Shown here: in pieces, positions 46,078 to 53,685 of the stretch
How positions within the stretch are numbered: position 1 is the first letter of the stretch
Layout: each line of letters starts with the position of its first letter
NCBI RefSeq assembly: GCF_003477525.1
Contig: NZ_QUDO01000024.1
Span: forward strand, 1-60,717
Source: Ruminococcus sp. AF41-9
GTDB lineage: Bacteria > Bacillota > Clostridia > Lachnospirales > Lachnospiraceae
DNA length: 60,717 nt
Reading direction: 5' to 3'
Position numbers and translations under genes: made by a program
The notes under the pieces: generated by a model
Told to the model about the DNA's origin: nothing
The model's database searches: none
The model's input: the letters and a program-made list of their open reading frames with translations, nothing else

Positions 46078-46115
46078 CGCAGTCTAAAATCAATCGTTAA
46101 AAGGAGTGAATGTTA

Positions 46116-47399
46116 TTGGACTCAGGTATTATCTTTCAGGCTGTCACCATCGTGATCTTGATTGCTCTTTCTTCCTTTTTTTCCTCGGCAGAAACCGCAA
46201 TGACAACCGTCAATAAAATAAGAATACAATCTCTTGCAGAACAGGGAGATAAAAGGGCTGCTATTCTCGAAAAAGTCATCTCCAATTCTCCCAAAATGCT
46301 CAGTGCCGTCCTGATCGGAAACAACATTGTAAATATGTCTGTTTCTTCTCTCATGACTACCCTTACCATTAAAGTTCTGGGAAATGCTTATGTAGGAGCG
46401 GCAACCGGAGTCCTCACCCTGCTGATCCTGATTTTCGGAGAGATCACACCTAAAAATATGGCAACCATCCATGCTGAGAAGCTTTCTCTCGCATATGCGC
46501 GGATCATATATGGCCTGATGTTTATTCTGACCCCGGTTGTGTTCATTGTCAATAAAATAACTTCCGGTGTCCTCCTTCTCTTTCACATCGACCCTAACGC
46601 TCAGACCAACGCAATGACCGAACATGAACTTCGTACCCTTGTAAATGTCGGTGAGAAACAGGGCGTGATCGAAAATGAAGAAAAACAGATGATCTACAAT
46701 GTATTTGATTTCGGAGATTCCACTGCCAGAGATGTCATGATACCACGAATTGATATGGCTTTTGTAAATATTGATTCTACTTATGAAGAACTTATGGCTG
46801 TTTTTACGGAAGATATGCATACCCGTTTCCCGGTTTATGAGGACAACACAGATAATGTGATTGGAATCATCAATATGAAAGATCTCCTGGTCTACCCGAA
46901 GGACAAGCCATTTTCCGTTCGCAGCATTCTCCGTGAACCATATTTTACTTATGAATATAAAGCCACTGCTGACCTGATGATCGAAATGCGTAAAGCATCC
47001 GTCAATCTGGCAATCGTACTCGATGAATATGGTGCCACAGCAGGTCTGGTCACACTCGAGGATCTTCTTGAGGAAATCGTAGGCGAGATCCGCGATGAAT
47101 ATGATGAAGATGAGGATGAGGATATTAAAGAAATCCAGCCAGGCAGAGAATATGCAGTCCAGGGTTCTGCCAAACTGGACGATATCAACGAAACCCTTGG
47201 TATCCACCTGAAATCCGAAGATTATGACTCCATCGGCGGCTACATCATCGAACAGCTTGACTGCCTTCCGAAAGAAGGTCAGTCCGTTACCCTTGAAAAC
47301 GGTATTCGCCTTGTCGTAGACCATCTGGACAAAAACAGGATTGAACTTGTCCATATCTGGCTTCCGGAGAAATCAGAAGCTCCAAAAGAAAATAATTAG
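46116..47399 (+). CDS. CNNM/CorC-family transporter with CBS pair (hemolysin-like)
   Basis: About 427 residues. N-terminal DUF21 transmembrane domain (VILIALSSFFSSAETAM, LIFGEITPKNMAT), CBS pair (DVMIPRIDMAFVN, VIGIINMKDLL, IVLDEYGATAGLVTLED), and a C-terminal CorC_HlyC domain (VQGSAKLDDINE, VDHLDKNRIELVHIW). Homologues move Mg2+ or other divalent ions out of, or sense them in, the cell. The TTG at 46116 lies nine bases after AAGGAG, while the ATG at 46110 is only three from it, so TTG is the likelier start. Confidence 0.9.
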   Translation: MDSGIIFQAVTIVILIALSSFFSSAETAMTTVNKIRIQSLAEQGDKRAAILEKVISNSPKMLSAVLIGNNIVNMSVSSLMTTLTIKVLGNAYVGAATGVLTLLILIFGEITPKNMATIHAEKLSLAYARIIYGLMFILTPVVFIVNKITSGVLLLFHIDPNAQTNAMTEHELRTLVNVGEKQGVIENEEKQMIYNVFDFGDSTARDVMIPRIDMAFVNIDSTYEELMAVFTEDMHTRFPVYEDNTDNVIGIINMKDLLVYPKDKPFSVRSILREPYFTYEYKATADLMIEMRKASVNLAIVLDEYGATAGLVTLEDLLEEIVGEIRDEYDEDEDEDIKEIQPGREYAVQGSAKLDDINETLGIHLKSEDYDSIGGYIIEQLDCLPKEGQSVTLENGIRLVVDHLDKNRIELVHIWLPEKSEAPKENN

Positions 47400-47454
47400 C
47401 CTCTGTCAGACCTGTAGACAAAATATTATCCACAAAGTGCAGAACAGATACAAA

Positions 47455-47595
47455 CAAATAAAAAGGCCTGGTATTAATGCTACAGTTTTCAGAAAAAGAA
47501 CTATCTTTCATGTATTATGTCTGTTATACATAGTATGTAGCGATTCTTTATATCTGAAAATCTGAATCTAATATCAGCGCCTTTTTATTTTTCTT
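47455..47595. repeat. 140-bp imperfect palindrome between convergent genes
   Basis: The two arms (about 47455-47520 and 47526-47595) pair over almost their whole length. The ends AAATAAAAAGGC / GCCTTTTTATTT are perfect, followed by CTGGTATTA / TAATATCAG and TTTTCAGA / TCTGAAAA. The centre is a 5-base loop near 47521-47525. T runs at both ends make it a possible bidirectional terminator for the CNNM and YdcF genes. The size and AT content also fit a MITE-like hairpin element. Confidence 0.6.
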
Positions 47596-47597
47596 TT

Positions 47598-48221
47598 TTA
47601 CTCCTGTTTTTTTAACATCAGTGAAAACTGTTTCACAATCCTGGATACTTCCCCTGTAACCGCGTTGATTCCTTCTTCCCCTTCCAGCCAGTTCTCTCTG
47701 GTGATTCCATCTGCGTCCACCGGTACTACAAAGAACTCAGTATTCGGATACAGCAACTGATAATACATCAGGCACCTTCTCGCATGATACGCTTTGCAGC
47801 ACAAAATCGCCTTTTCTATTTTCAGATTTCTGCTGTCCGTTACCTGTCTGGAATAAATAGCATTTTCATAAGTAAAAGTTGCCTGATCTTCCCTGAGAAT
47901 GTTTTCCATCGGAACACCGTTTTTTACCAGTACTTCTTTCAGAAATTCCCATTCTGTCTCATAATCCTCATCATAGACATCCTCTTTCGCCAGTACACCC
48001 GAAAACTTTCCGGTCACAACACTGTATCTGCCGCTTGGCAGGACAAAGGCAGCCAGTCCCTGTCTGTATAACTGCGCCGCCTTCTCTGCCATCTGTGGAT
48101 ATCCATTACCGGGTACAAAAATAATATCTGCTTTTTCCGGCTTCTTTTCCGCAAAAATAAATTCTTCCATCTGAGCCAGAAACTTTCCATATTCCTCTTT
48201 CATTCTCGCTTCTCTCTCCAT
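47598..48221 (-). CDS. YdcF-like (DUF218) protein
   Basis: About 205 residues. DUF218 signature: ADIIFVPGNGYPQMAEKAAQLY at the N-terminus, DQATFTYENAIYSRQV in the middle (the E-N motif of the YdcF/SanA fold), and AILCCKAYHARRCLMYYQ. Probable SAM- or nucleotide-binding Rossmann-like protein; function unknown. An alternative start at 48203 has a better-placed GGAGAGAG. A TATAAT lies upstream near 48275. Confidence 0.85.
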   Translation of the reverse strand: MEREARMKEEYGKFLAQMEEFIFAEKKPEKADIIFVPGNGYPQMAEKAAQLYRQGLAAFVLPSGRYSVVTGKFSGVLAKEDVYDEDYETEWEFLKEVLVKNGVPMENILREDQATFTYENAIYSRQVTDSRNLKIEKAILCCKAYHARRCLMYYQLLYPNTEFFVVPVDADGITRENWLEGEEGINAVTGEVSRIVKQFSLMLKKQE

Positions 48222-48423
48222 TCTTTTGTATTTTTATATTTCTCTATTTTTCCATTTTACCAGAAGAACAGCAACTGGTAACAATTATATCATAAATATC
48301 CGGATCAAGGTAAGATTCCAGATATCGACACTGCAAATTTATATCAAAACTTCTCATAAAATCACAGCATACAGACAACAACTTTCTTCCTGTTCCCGGC
48401 AACGCTTTTCTGCTTCTGTTACT

Positions 48424-49179
48424 TTATTTTGTCACAATGATCGTACTGTATCCGTCATCCCGAAGTCTCTGTTCCATTGCGATCGCATTTCCAATCTGCT
48501 GATAGGCTCCTGTCTGCACTTTATACAGATCATTTTCATATAACAGAAACGAAGGATATCCTTTTTCCAGCAGCTGGTACAGCATACGGTCCGCATTTTC
48601 ACGATTTCGAAAAATACCGGTCTGTACTCTGTAATAGAGAGGTTCGTTTACCGTCTCCTCATCCAGAGTTCCCAGAATCGCGTCCGCAATACTCTGTGCA
48701 ATTTCCTGAAATTTCTCATCAAACAGTTGATTATCCCCATCAGAATTGATAAATCCGGTTTCTATCAGCAGTGCCGGCATTTTTGTACGTCTCAGCACTA
48801 CCAGCCCCGGACGTTCTTTTACTCCTATCTCGCGAAATCCCAGTTCGCCAAGTGCTCCTACAATATTTTCTGCCATCTGATACTTAATTCCGCTTTTATC
48901 ATAGACAAGCACTTCGACTCCCTGATACTGATTATCTTTCGGACTGCTGTTTCTGTGAAAAGAGATAAAATAATCAACTCCTGCCTGATTCGCAAGCTGT
49001 GCTTTTTCAAAAGGAGTCTGATAAATATCTGTAGTTCTTGTATAAGAAACATCTATGCCGTTTCTCTCCAGAATTTCTCCTACTGCAAGTGCCAGTTTCA
49101 GATTATCATCCTTTTCCTGACGGCCTTTATATACAGCTCCCGGATCCTGACCTCCATGTGCTGGTTGTAGTTTACGCAA
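48424..49179 (-). CDS. N-acetylmuramoyl-L-alanine amidase with SPOR domain, 5' end cut off by the conjugative element
   Basis: Amidase_3 zinc amidase that cuts peptide side chains off glycan strands. AHGGQDPGAVY (first zinc His), RQEKDDNLKLA (zinc Glu), ISFHRNSSP (zinc His), LIETGFINS (catalytic Glu). C-terminal SPOR-type repeats (YRVQTGIFRNRENADRML, YKVQTGAYQQIGNA). The N-terminus with signal peptide and first strand is missing: upstream of PAHGG the sequence belongs to the element, and the listed TTG start uses element bases. Probably inactive. The rest of the gene should lie beyond the far end of the element. Confidence 0.88.
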   Translation of the reverse strand: MRKLQPAHGGQDPGAVYKGRQEKDDNLKLALAVGEILERNGIDVSYTRTTDIYQTPFEKAQLANQAGVDYFISFHRNSSPKDNQYQGVEVLVYDKSGIKYQMAENIVGALGELGFREIGVKERPGLVVLRRTKMPALLIETGFINSDGDNQLFDEKFQEIAQSIADAILGTLDEETVNEPLYYRVQTGIFRNRENADRMLYQLLEKGYPSFLLYENDLYKVQTGAYQQIGNAIAMEQRLRDDGYSTIIVTK

Positions 49180-49230
49180 ATTGTGATATGTATTCCCCAG
49201 TATATATGGGGAGTTAGAAATGTATTGAGA

Positions 49231-50859
49231 TTAGATAGCCTTTTTCTCCAAGTCCTCACAGTAAACGCTTGAAAATAAATGTTCCAGTTCATTTCCGAAG
49301 TTGTATGAGATTTTAAGTTTGCGGTTTTCATAAACTGTTATCTGGTCTATCATTTCCACAATAATATCTCTGTCTAATTCTTCAATGTCTTTCAGTTCCA
49401 ACAACCGCCTTAACCACGGTGTTTCAAAAACATCTTCTGTTACACTTTCCTTTTTCTTTTCTTCCAGCGTTTCAATTTGTTTGGAGTAAAGCGTTTCTTT
49501 TTGTTGATAGTCCTCTCGATAAGAAAGAAATTCTTCTTTAGAAATCAGTTCGTCTTTGTAATCTTCATAAATTGACTTTTTCAACTTCTTCACTCTTTCA
49601 AGCTCTGCTTTTAACTTTGTCAGTTCTATGTCTGTTGATTTTCTGATTTTTGTTGCTGTGAAAGATTGTGATTTTACAAGTTCCTGCAAGTTCTCTACAT
49701 TGCGGATAATCTGCTTTAAATCTCCCAACACAATATCATTCAATACTTGAAACGGGAGCGTGTGCGGAGTGCAATAATCTTTTCCACTTCTTTTGTAAGT
49801 CCCACAATAGAATGAATAGGACTTACTTCCGTCAGCACGTCGCCAGAAATTTTTCATCATTGCCCGACCACAATCGCCACACTTGATAAAACCTGCAAAG
49901 ATATTTTTATTTGTTTCTAAATCAATATCCCTATGCTTTTTCGTCAGCAGTTTTTGTACCTTACCCCACAGTTGACGGTCTATAATCGGTTCATGGGTAT
50001 TTTCAACCCTTATCCAGTTTTCTTTCTCAACTGGACGCTGTTTGCTTCTCATTCGTTGATGTTTCTTTCCTTGTACCATATTTCCAATATAAAGCTCATT
50101 TTGTAACATCACTTTAATCGTGGAATATGTCCAATAAGAAGTTTTCTCTAAACGGTTGCAATTTTTGTAATTTTCGCCGTTGAGCTTTTTATATTCCGAC
50201 GGACAAAGGATACCCTCTGCATTTAGTGTTTTGGCAATGCTTTGTTTTCCTATTCCTTGTGCATACATAGTAAATACTCTTTTTACAACTTCGGACGCAT
50301 ATTCATCAATCACAAGTTTATTTTTATTTGCAGGAGATTTCTTATAACCATAACTTGTAAAAGCTCCGATAAATTCTCCTGCTTTCTGCTTTGATTTTAC
50401 AGTCGCTTGAATTTTATTAGAAATATCTCTGGCATACTGCTCGTTGAATATATTTTTAATAGGAAGTAACATATCGTATGCCTGCTTCATACTATCAATA
50501 TTATCTGTTACAGAAATAAAACGAACATTAAGCTCTGGAAATATTCTTTCCAAATATCGCCCCGTATCAATGTAATCTCGTCCGAAACGGGAAAGGTCTT
50601 TTACAACAACACAACTTACCTTGTTATCTTCAATGTCAGCAATCATTCTATGAAAGTCTGGTCTATTGAAATTCGTTCCCGTAAAACCGTCATCAATATA
50701 AACATCATATAAGATAAAGTCATCATGCTTGTTCACATATTCTGTTAAAAGTTTTCTCTGATTTCCTACACTATCGCTTTCTTCCTTATCTCCGTCCTCT
50801 CGTGATAATCTGATATAAATAGCCACGTTAAATAAGTTTGAACCTTTTTGATAAATCAT
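49231..50859 (-). CDS. tndX: Large serine recombinase (TndX/TnpX-like)
   Basis: 542 residues. Resolvase domain with the nucleophile Ser in YIRLSREDG (Ser19) and SRFGRDYIDTGRY; recombinase domain (about 170-300); zinc ribbon CGDCGRAM ... SFYCGTYKRSGKDYC; long coiled coil (400-480); DUF4368-like C-terminus (VEMIDQITVYENRKL). It excises and inserts the element by strand exchange at a short core. Full length and intact. It sits next to the element's left end, the expected place. Confidence 0.92.
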   Translation of the reverse strand: MIYQKGSNLFNVAIYIRLSREDGDKEESDSVGNQRKLLTEYVNKHDDFILYDVYIDDGFTGTNFNRPDFHRMIADIEDNKVSCVVVKDLSRFGRDYIDTGRYLERIFPELNVRFISVTDNIDSMKQAYDMLLPIKNIFNEQYARDISNKIQATVKSKQKAGEFIGAFTSYGYKKSPANKNKLVIDEYASEVVKRVFTMYAQGIGKQSIAKTLNAEGILCPSEYKKLNGENYKNCNRLEKTSYWTYSTIKVMLQNELYIGNMVQGKKHQRMRSKQRPVEKENWIRVENTHEPIIDRQLWGKVQKLLTKKHRDIDLETNKNIFAGFIKCGDCGRAMMKNFWRRADGSKSYSFYCGTYKRSGKDYCTPHTLPFQVLNDIVLGDLKQIIRNVENLQELVKSQSFTATKIRKSTDIELTKLKAELERVKKLKKSIYEDYKDELISKEEFLSYREDYQQKETLYSKQIETLEEKKKESVTEDVFETPWLRRLLELKDIEELDRDIIVEMIDQITVYENRKLKISYNFGNELEHLFSSVYCEDLEKKAI

Positions 50860-50938
50860 TTTTCCACCTATTCAACTGCCGTACCTATGATAATATTATA
50901 CCATAAAGTACGGCTTCTTTCCATTGTTTTCAAGGGTT

Positions 50939-51061
50939 TTACCCTCTTGATAGTCCTTTTTTTACATGAGATTTCACGATACGGACAAGCAATTCCTCTA
51001 CGGAAAATTTACCTAAAAATTCCCGTTCTACGATATATTGTGCAGGTTCTTTTTTAGCCAA
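50939..51061 (-). CDS. Small element protein in the TnpW position (40 aa)
   Basis: TTG start at 51061 with AAGGGGG eight bases upstream. The sequence begins AKKEPAQYIVEREFLGKFS and ends VKKGLSRG; it is a short basic protein with a predicted strand and helix. Elements with serine recombinases often have a small TnpW protein just before the recombinase gene, with a similar (V/I)xxxFxxxSxExxxxxxxRL(I/V) layout. Possibly a recombination cofactor; homology is suggested by position and weak pattern only. Confidence 0.55.
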   Translation of the reverse strand: MAKKEPAQYIVEREFLGKFSVEELLVRIVKSHVKKGLSRG

Positions 51062-51482
51062 GTTATCAGCCCCCTTAGTCAGCTATCTATTCTCAACATA
51101 CGCACATAGGTTTATCCAATATGCGTGTTTTTCACAATGTTACAGAAGCAGACAGACGGCTTTGGAAAGCTCCGTTAGTATCTCAACTATTCCCATTCTT
51201 GTGGGCAGAACCGCACCATGCGGACGTATCATTATTCTGTGAGGATAGGTCGTGGCAAAACGACTTTTCCAACAGTCGCTCTCGGATCACTGCGTGGGTC
51301 GCTCGCTTTCTTTTGAAAAGGTCGTGGCGTACAGTCCCCGTGGCTCGCTATCTCACAAACGTATCTGTCTGCTTTATTCAGTTGTCAAAGAGCTGTGGCG
51401 AAAGCGTGTTGCTTTCATGTAAAAGCAGGTGCAGAGCAGGAAAGAGGGGATTGAACAAATCATACTCTGCGGTTACTGCTTG
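51062..51482. other. 420-bp gap between orf8 and the TnpW-like gene, with repeats
   Basis: No convincing gene on either strand. A 10-base direct repeat AGGTCGTGGC occurs twice (near 51247 and 51319), accompanied by related CGACTTTTCC / GAAAAGG stretches in inverted order. A minus-strand TTGACA lies in the right part. Probably a regulatory region controlling the recombinase, or a structured leader. Confidence 0.4.
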
Positions 51483-51731
51483 TTATTCTTCTTCGATTTC
51501 TAAGGCGATATCAAACCCTAAAATCATTTTGATAAGTGCTTCTCTGATAAGTCCCTTTAATTCCATATCTACAACAATATAAACATTGCCGTATTCATCA
51601 TAGAGTGGACGCAGACAGCACTTTGATATGTACGGGTCATAAAATGCCAGTATCTTTTCAATCGCTTTTTCGTCTCCGTCCATTGCTTGTGAAAGCAAAT
51701 AGTAGGACGGCTTCTTAAATGTTTGCTTCAT
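51483..51731 (-). CDS. Tn916 Orf8-like protein
   Basis: 82 residues. MKQTFKKPSYYLLSQAMDG, then a helical region and an acidic end (ALEIEEE). Strong resemblance to Tn916 Orf8, often annotated as a helix-turn-helix protein; acts with Orf7 in switching on recombination and transfer genes. Begins two bases after the orf7 stop. Confidence 0.85.
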   Translation of the reverse strand: MKQTFKKPSYYLLSQAMDGDEKAIEKILAFYDPYISKCCLRPLYDEYGNVYIVVDMELKGLIREALIKMILGFDIALEIEEE

Positions 51732-51732
51732 T

Positions 51733-52152
51733 TTACTGTTTCTCCTTTAGTAATTTTTTCATAAGTACCAATGAGTTATGTCGATTTTGGAATACACCGC
51801 TTCTGGAAATATTCTGCTTTTTTGCAATTTCTTCGTTGTTCATTTCCAAGAAGTAATACATCAGCAAAGTTTCACGGTTACGCTCGGATAACTGTTTCAA
51901 GGCTTCTGCCAATTCATCATCATAGACACGAATATCATTACCGCATACATTGAAAATCGTATAGTCCGTATCATAGTCGTCCCAGACAGCCAGATTTTCT
52001 ACAACGATTTCTGGAAGTTCACAAAAGAGTGTTTCTTCCTTTTGTCGTCGTTTTAATTTCTTCTGATAGTCCTTAACAACATGTCGGACAACTTTCTTCA
52101 AACAACTTTCAAAACGGCATTGAACTGTTTTCTGGAAGTCAGACGGTTTCAT
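51733..52152 (-). CDS. Tn916 Orf7-like sigma-70 family regulator
   Basis: About 139 residues, the size of Orf7. N-terminal MKPSDFQKTVQCRFESCL, C-terminal sigma region 4 helix-turn-helix (LSERNRETLLMYYFLEM, NEEIAKKQNISRSGVFQNRH). Start 52152 has AGGGGGTGAG upstream; the frame runs 46 codons further back into AT-rich leader and terminator sequence. In Tn916, Orf7/Orf8 promote transcription through the end of the element into the transfer genes of the circular form. Confidence 0.87.
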   Translation of the reverse strand: MKPSDFQKTVQCRFESCLKKVVRHVVKDYQKKLKRRQKEETLFCELPEIVVENLAVWDDYDTDYTIFNVCGNDIRVYDDELAEALKQLSERNRETLLMYYFLEMNNEEIAKKQNISRSGVFQNRHNSLVLMKKLLKEKQ

Positions 52153-52274
52153 CAATCTCACCCCCTTTCCGTTACGACGTGAAAAGTGGTTATCCCTCTT
52201 TCCGCACCATATAGGGAACGGCAGGTGTGATTTGTTAAGTTGAAACCGAAAAATTAAAAAAATTTTTTTTGGTA

Positions 52275-52314
52275 TGAAAAAAGCCCGCACAAAACATATA
52301 GTTTTATACGAGCT
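52275..52314 (-). terminator. Attenuator terminator upstream of orf7
   Basis: 14-bp stem with three G-U pairs (52282-52295 with 52301-52314), five-base loop and a T6 tail on the minus strand. It lies between the leader peptide and orf7, so transcription into orf7-orf8 must pass it. Confidence 0.8.
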
Positions 52315-52320
52315 ATTAAA

Positions 52321-52418
52321 GCTGTAAGATATTCAGTTTTTAATAAAATGCTATTAGGTAGTGTATGATTGTATAGAATTTCGCTTAAAATGTTCCATAA
52401 TACAATCCCCCTTACAGC
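52321..52418 (-). promoter_or_regulatory. Attenuation leader with alternative pairing
   Basis: An 8-base inverted repeat: GCTGTAAG at 52411-52418 (RNA sense) and CTTACAGC at 52321-52328. The 5' arm overlaps the start of the leader peptide's ribosome site. The 3' arm sits between the leader stop and the terminator. Movement of a ribosome on the leader peptide would decide which pairing forms. Confidence 0.55.
52354..52398 (-). CDS. 14-residue leader peptide
   Basis: MEHFKRNSIQSYTT, with AAGGGGG ten bases upstream of the ATG. Followed by the attenuator. Comparable in layout to leader peptides of antibiotic-inducible genes; tet(M) in Tn916 is itself controlled by attenuation. Confidence 0.55.
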   Translation of the reverse strand: MEHFKRNSIQSYTT

Positions 52419-52430
52419 ATTTGTTTTGTA

Positions 52431-52655
52431 TTACACTTTTGTCTTTTTGGTAATCTTATAAATATATTCTTCTGGTGTAGGGCGTTTATTCCCAAAATAC
52501 TTTTTGAAATTTGCCTGCACCTCTGGGTCGGTGCTATTCATAGCTTCATCAATCGTAGCTTCAATATCCGCCCGAACATCAGCCAATGATACACCGCCAG
52601 CTTTTGCACCAGCTTTCAATGCCTTTTTTATATCTCTTTTGTTCAGTCCTATCAT
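52431..52655 (-). CDS. Small helical protein, Spo0A C-terminal-like
   Basis: 74 residues. [17 protein letters not shown] and [13 protein letters not shown] resemble the end of the Spo0A DNA-binding domain, where AxRHAIEVAW and a KPTNSEFIAMV segment occupy the same places. Such pieces occur in Firmicute phages and elements. Start at 52655 (third codon of the longer frame) because GAGG lies seven bases upstream. Tentative. Confidence 0.5.
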   Translation of the reverse strand: MIGLNKRDIKKALKAGAKAGGVSLADVRADIEATIDEAMNSTDPEVQANFKKYFGNKRPTPEEYIYKITKKTKV

Positions 52656-52670
52656 ATTCATACCTCAATT

Positions 52671-52862
52671 CTACTTTTTAAAGCTAATAAGTTTTCCGTT
52701 GTATTTTACAATGATGAATATGATATAAAACACTCCTACAACAATCAAAATAAGACCTATGTAATAGCCTAATTCAGAATGAGAGATTAAATTGATAATC
52801 GGCATAACAAGAATACCAATACTAACCAGTAAAGTGCCTATTCCTATTTTTTTTGTAAACAC
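52671..52862 (-). CDS. DUF3784-like membrane protein, C-terminal fragment
   Basis: 63 residues, two transmembrane segments. In the same frame upstream lies HGYHYTQLDPKDKKVFTKK, the hallmark of DUF3784 (xSYHYKxVxxxDKKAYTxLMG). The intact protein would be about 107 residues and begin at 53001 (next entry), with one T too many in a six-base run at 52947-52952. The ATG at 52862 is an internal Met or a late start. Confidence 0.65.
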   Translation of the reverse strand: MFTKKIGIGTLLVSIGILVMPIINLISHSELGYYIGLILIVVGVFYIIFIIVKYNGKLISFKK

Positions 52863-52878
52863 CTTTTTATCTTTAGGG

Positions 52879-53001
52879 TCAAGTTGTGTATAATGATAAC
52901 CATGTAATAAAGTAATATTCTCTTTTATTCCTATTTGATAAGATATAAAAAAGTAAAAACAATCCTATAACTATTTCAACAATCAATTCCTCTAATTCCA
53001 T
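52879..53001 (-). CDS. DUF3784-like membrane protein, N-terminal fragment
   Basis: ATG at 53001 with GGAGA nine bases upstream; MELEELIVEIVIGLFLLF is the first helix. The frame then ends after 40 codons. Removing one base from the run at 52947-52952 gives LLFISYQIGIKENITLLHGYHY and joins the next fragment. Confidence 0.55.
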   Translation of the reverse strand: MELEELIVEIVIGLFLLFYILSNRNKREYYFITWLSLYTT

Positions 53002-53015
53002 AATCGTTCTCTCCT

Positions 53016-53225
53016 TTAATCAAAATAAAATAATTCTTCAAATTTTTTATCTAAAGCTATACAAAGCACTAATGCCAATTTTGCTGTTGGATTAAATTGT
53101 CCAGTTTCAATAGAACTAATTGTATTCCGAGAAACCCCGACTAGTTCAGCTAATTCTGTTTGTGATAATTTTTTTTCTTTTCGTACAGTTTTTAATCTGT
53201 TTCGCAAAATTAAATGTTCGTCCAT
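53016..53225 (-). CDS. XRE-family transcriptional regulator
   Basis: 69 residues, a single Cro/cI helix-turn-helix (RLKTVRKEKKLSQTELAELV, SRNTISSIETG, KLALVLCIALDKKFEELF). Resembles the YozG/small XRE regulators that are paired with small membrane proteins. Directly follows the DUF6442-like gene (one-base gap) and likely controls this operon. Confidence 0.9.
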   Translation of the reverse strand: MDEHLILRNRLKTVRKEKKLSQTELAELVGVSRNTISSIETGQFNPTAKLALVLCIALDKKFEELFYFD

Positions 53226-53226
53226 T

Positions 53227-53541
53227 CTATAAACCTATCATTAAAAATTTATAAAAGTAATACCCCATAAATAGAAGAAAGAATAAAGCAATAACAAATT
53301 TGGATTTATTTTTTGAAATATGTGCTTCATAACCCATAGAGCCAAATGCCACAGACCCAATAATTGTCATTATATCATAGTAAGGTTCTTTACAAACTGC
53401 TTTAATGAAAAGAATTAAAATGCAGATAAATAAAACAAACATTAAGCCAAAAGATTTCCCTTGAAGTTTAATATGTTTTTCGTATTCATCAAGATATAGA
53501 TTCTCTTTTTTGTTTTGTGATAGTATTTTTTCTTTATCCAT
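53227..53541 (-). CDS. DUF6442-like small membrane protein
   Basis: 104 residues. Acidic/basic N-terminus (KILSQNKKENLYLDEYEKHI) then three hydrophobic segments. Matches the DUF6442 type, which is regularly beside an XRE regulator in Firmicute elements. First gene of the cargo operon. AT-rich compared with the conjugation genes. Confidence 0.7.
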   Translation of the reverse strand: MDKEKILSQNKKENLYLDEYEKHIKLQGKSFGLMFVLFICILILFIKAVCKEPYYDIMTIIGSVAFGSMGYEAHISKNKSKFVIALFFLLFMGYYFYKFLMIGL

Positions 53542-53587
53542 TATATAACGCTCCTTTCAAATAATACCAAGTACACTTGTCATTTAT

Positions 53588-53615
53588 ATTATAGCATTCG
53601 GTCATTACAAGTCAA
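53588..53615 (-). promoter_or_regulatory. Strong promoter of the cargo operon
   Basis: TTGACT (53610-53615), 16-bp spacer, TATAAT (53588-53593) on the minus strand, 47 bases upstream of the DUF6442-like start. Confidence 0.75.
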
Positions 53616-53640
53616 TATTTTTGCACAGTTTTCTTGTCGT

Positions 53641-53677
53641 TTTGTAAAAGCGTGCAAATCTGATAGGAAATGCACGC
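53641..53677 (-). terminator. Terminator after the conjugation operon
   Basis: GCGTGCA / TGCACGC stem (53650-53656 with 53671-53677) with T4 after it on the minus strand, just past the orf13 stop at 53686. Separates transfer genes from cargo. Confidence 0.6.
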
Positions 53678-53685
53678 TATATCAT

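Noticed and set aside
45950..46100. M-box (Mg2+) riboswitch before the CNNM gene
   Set aside because: Too short and without the conserved M-box sequences; kept only as an unnamed structured leader.
46122..47354. 410-codon open frame on the minus strand inside the CNNM gene
   Set aside because: Exact shadow of a well-supported CBS/DUF21 protein; no ribosome site and no family resemblance.
51121..51582. 153-codon plus-strand frame in the element
   Set aside because: Overlaps orf8 on the other strand, no ribosome site, no recognised family.
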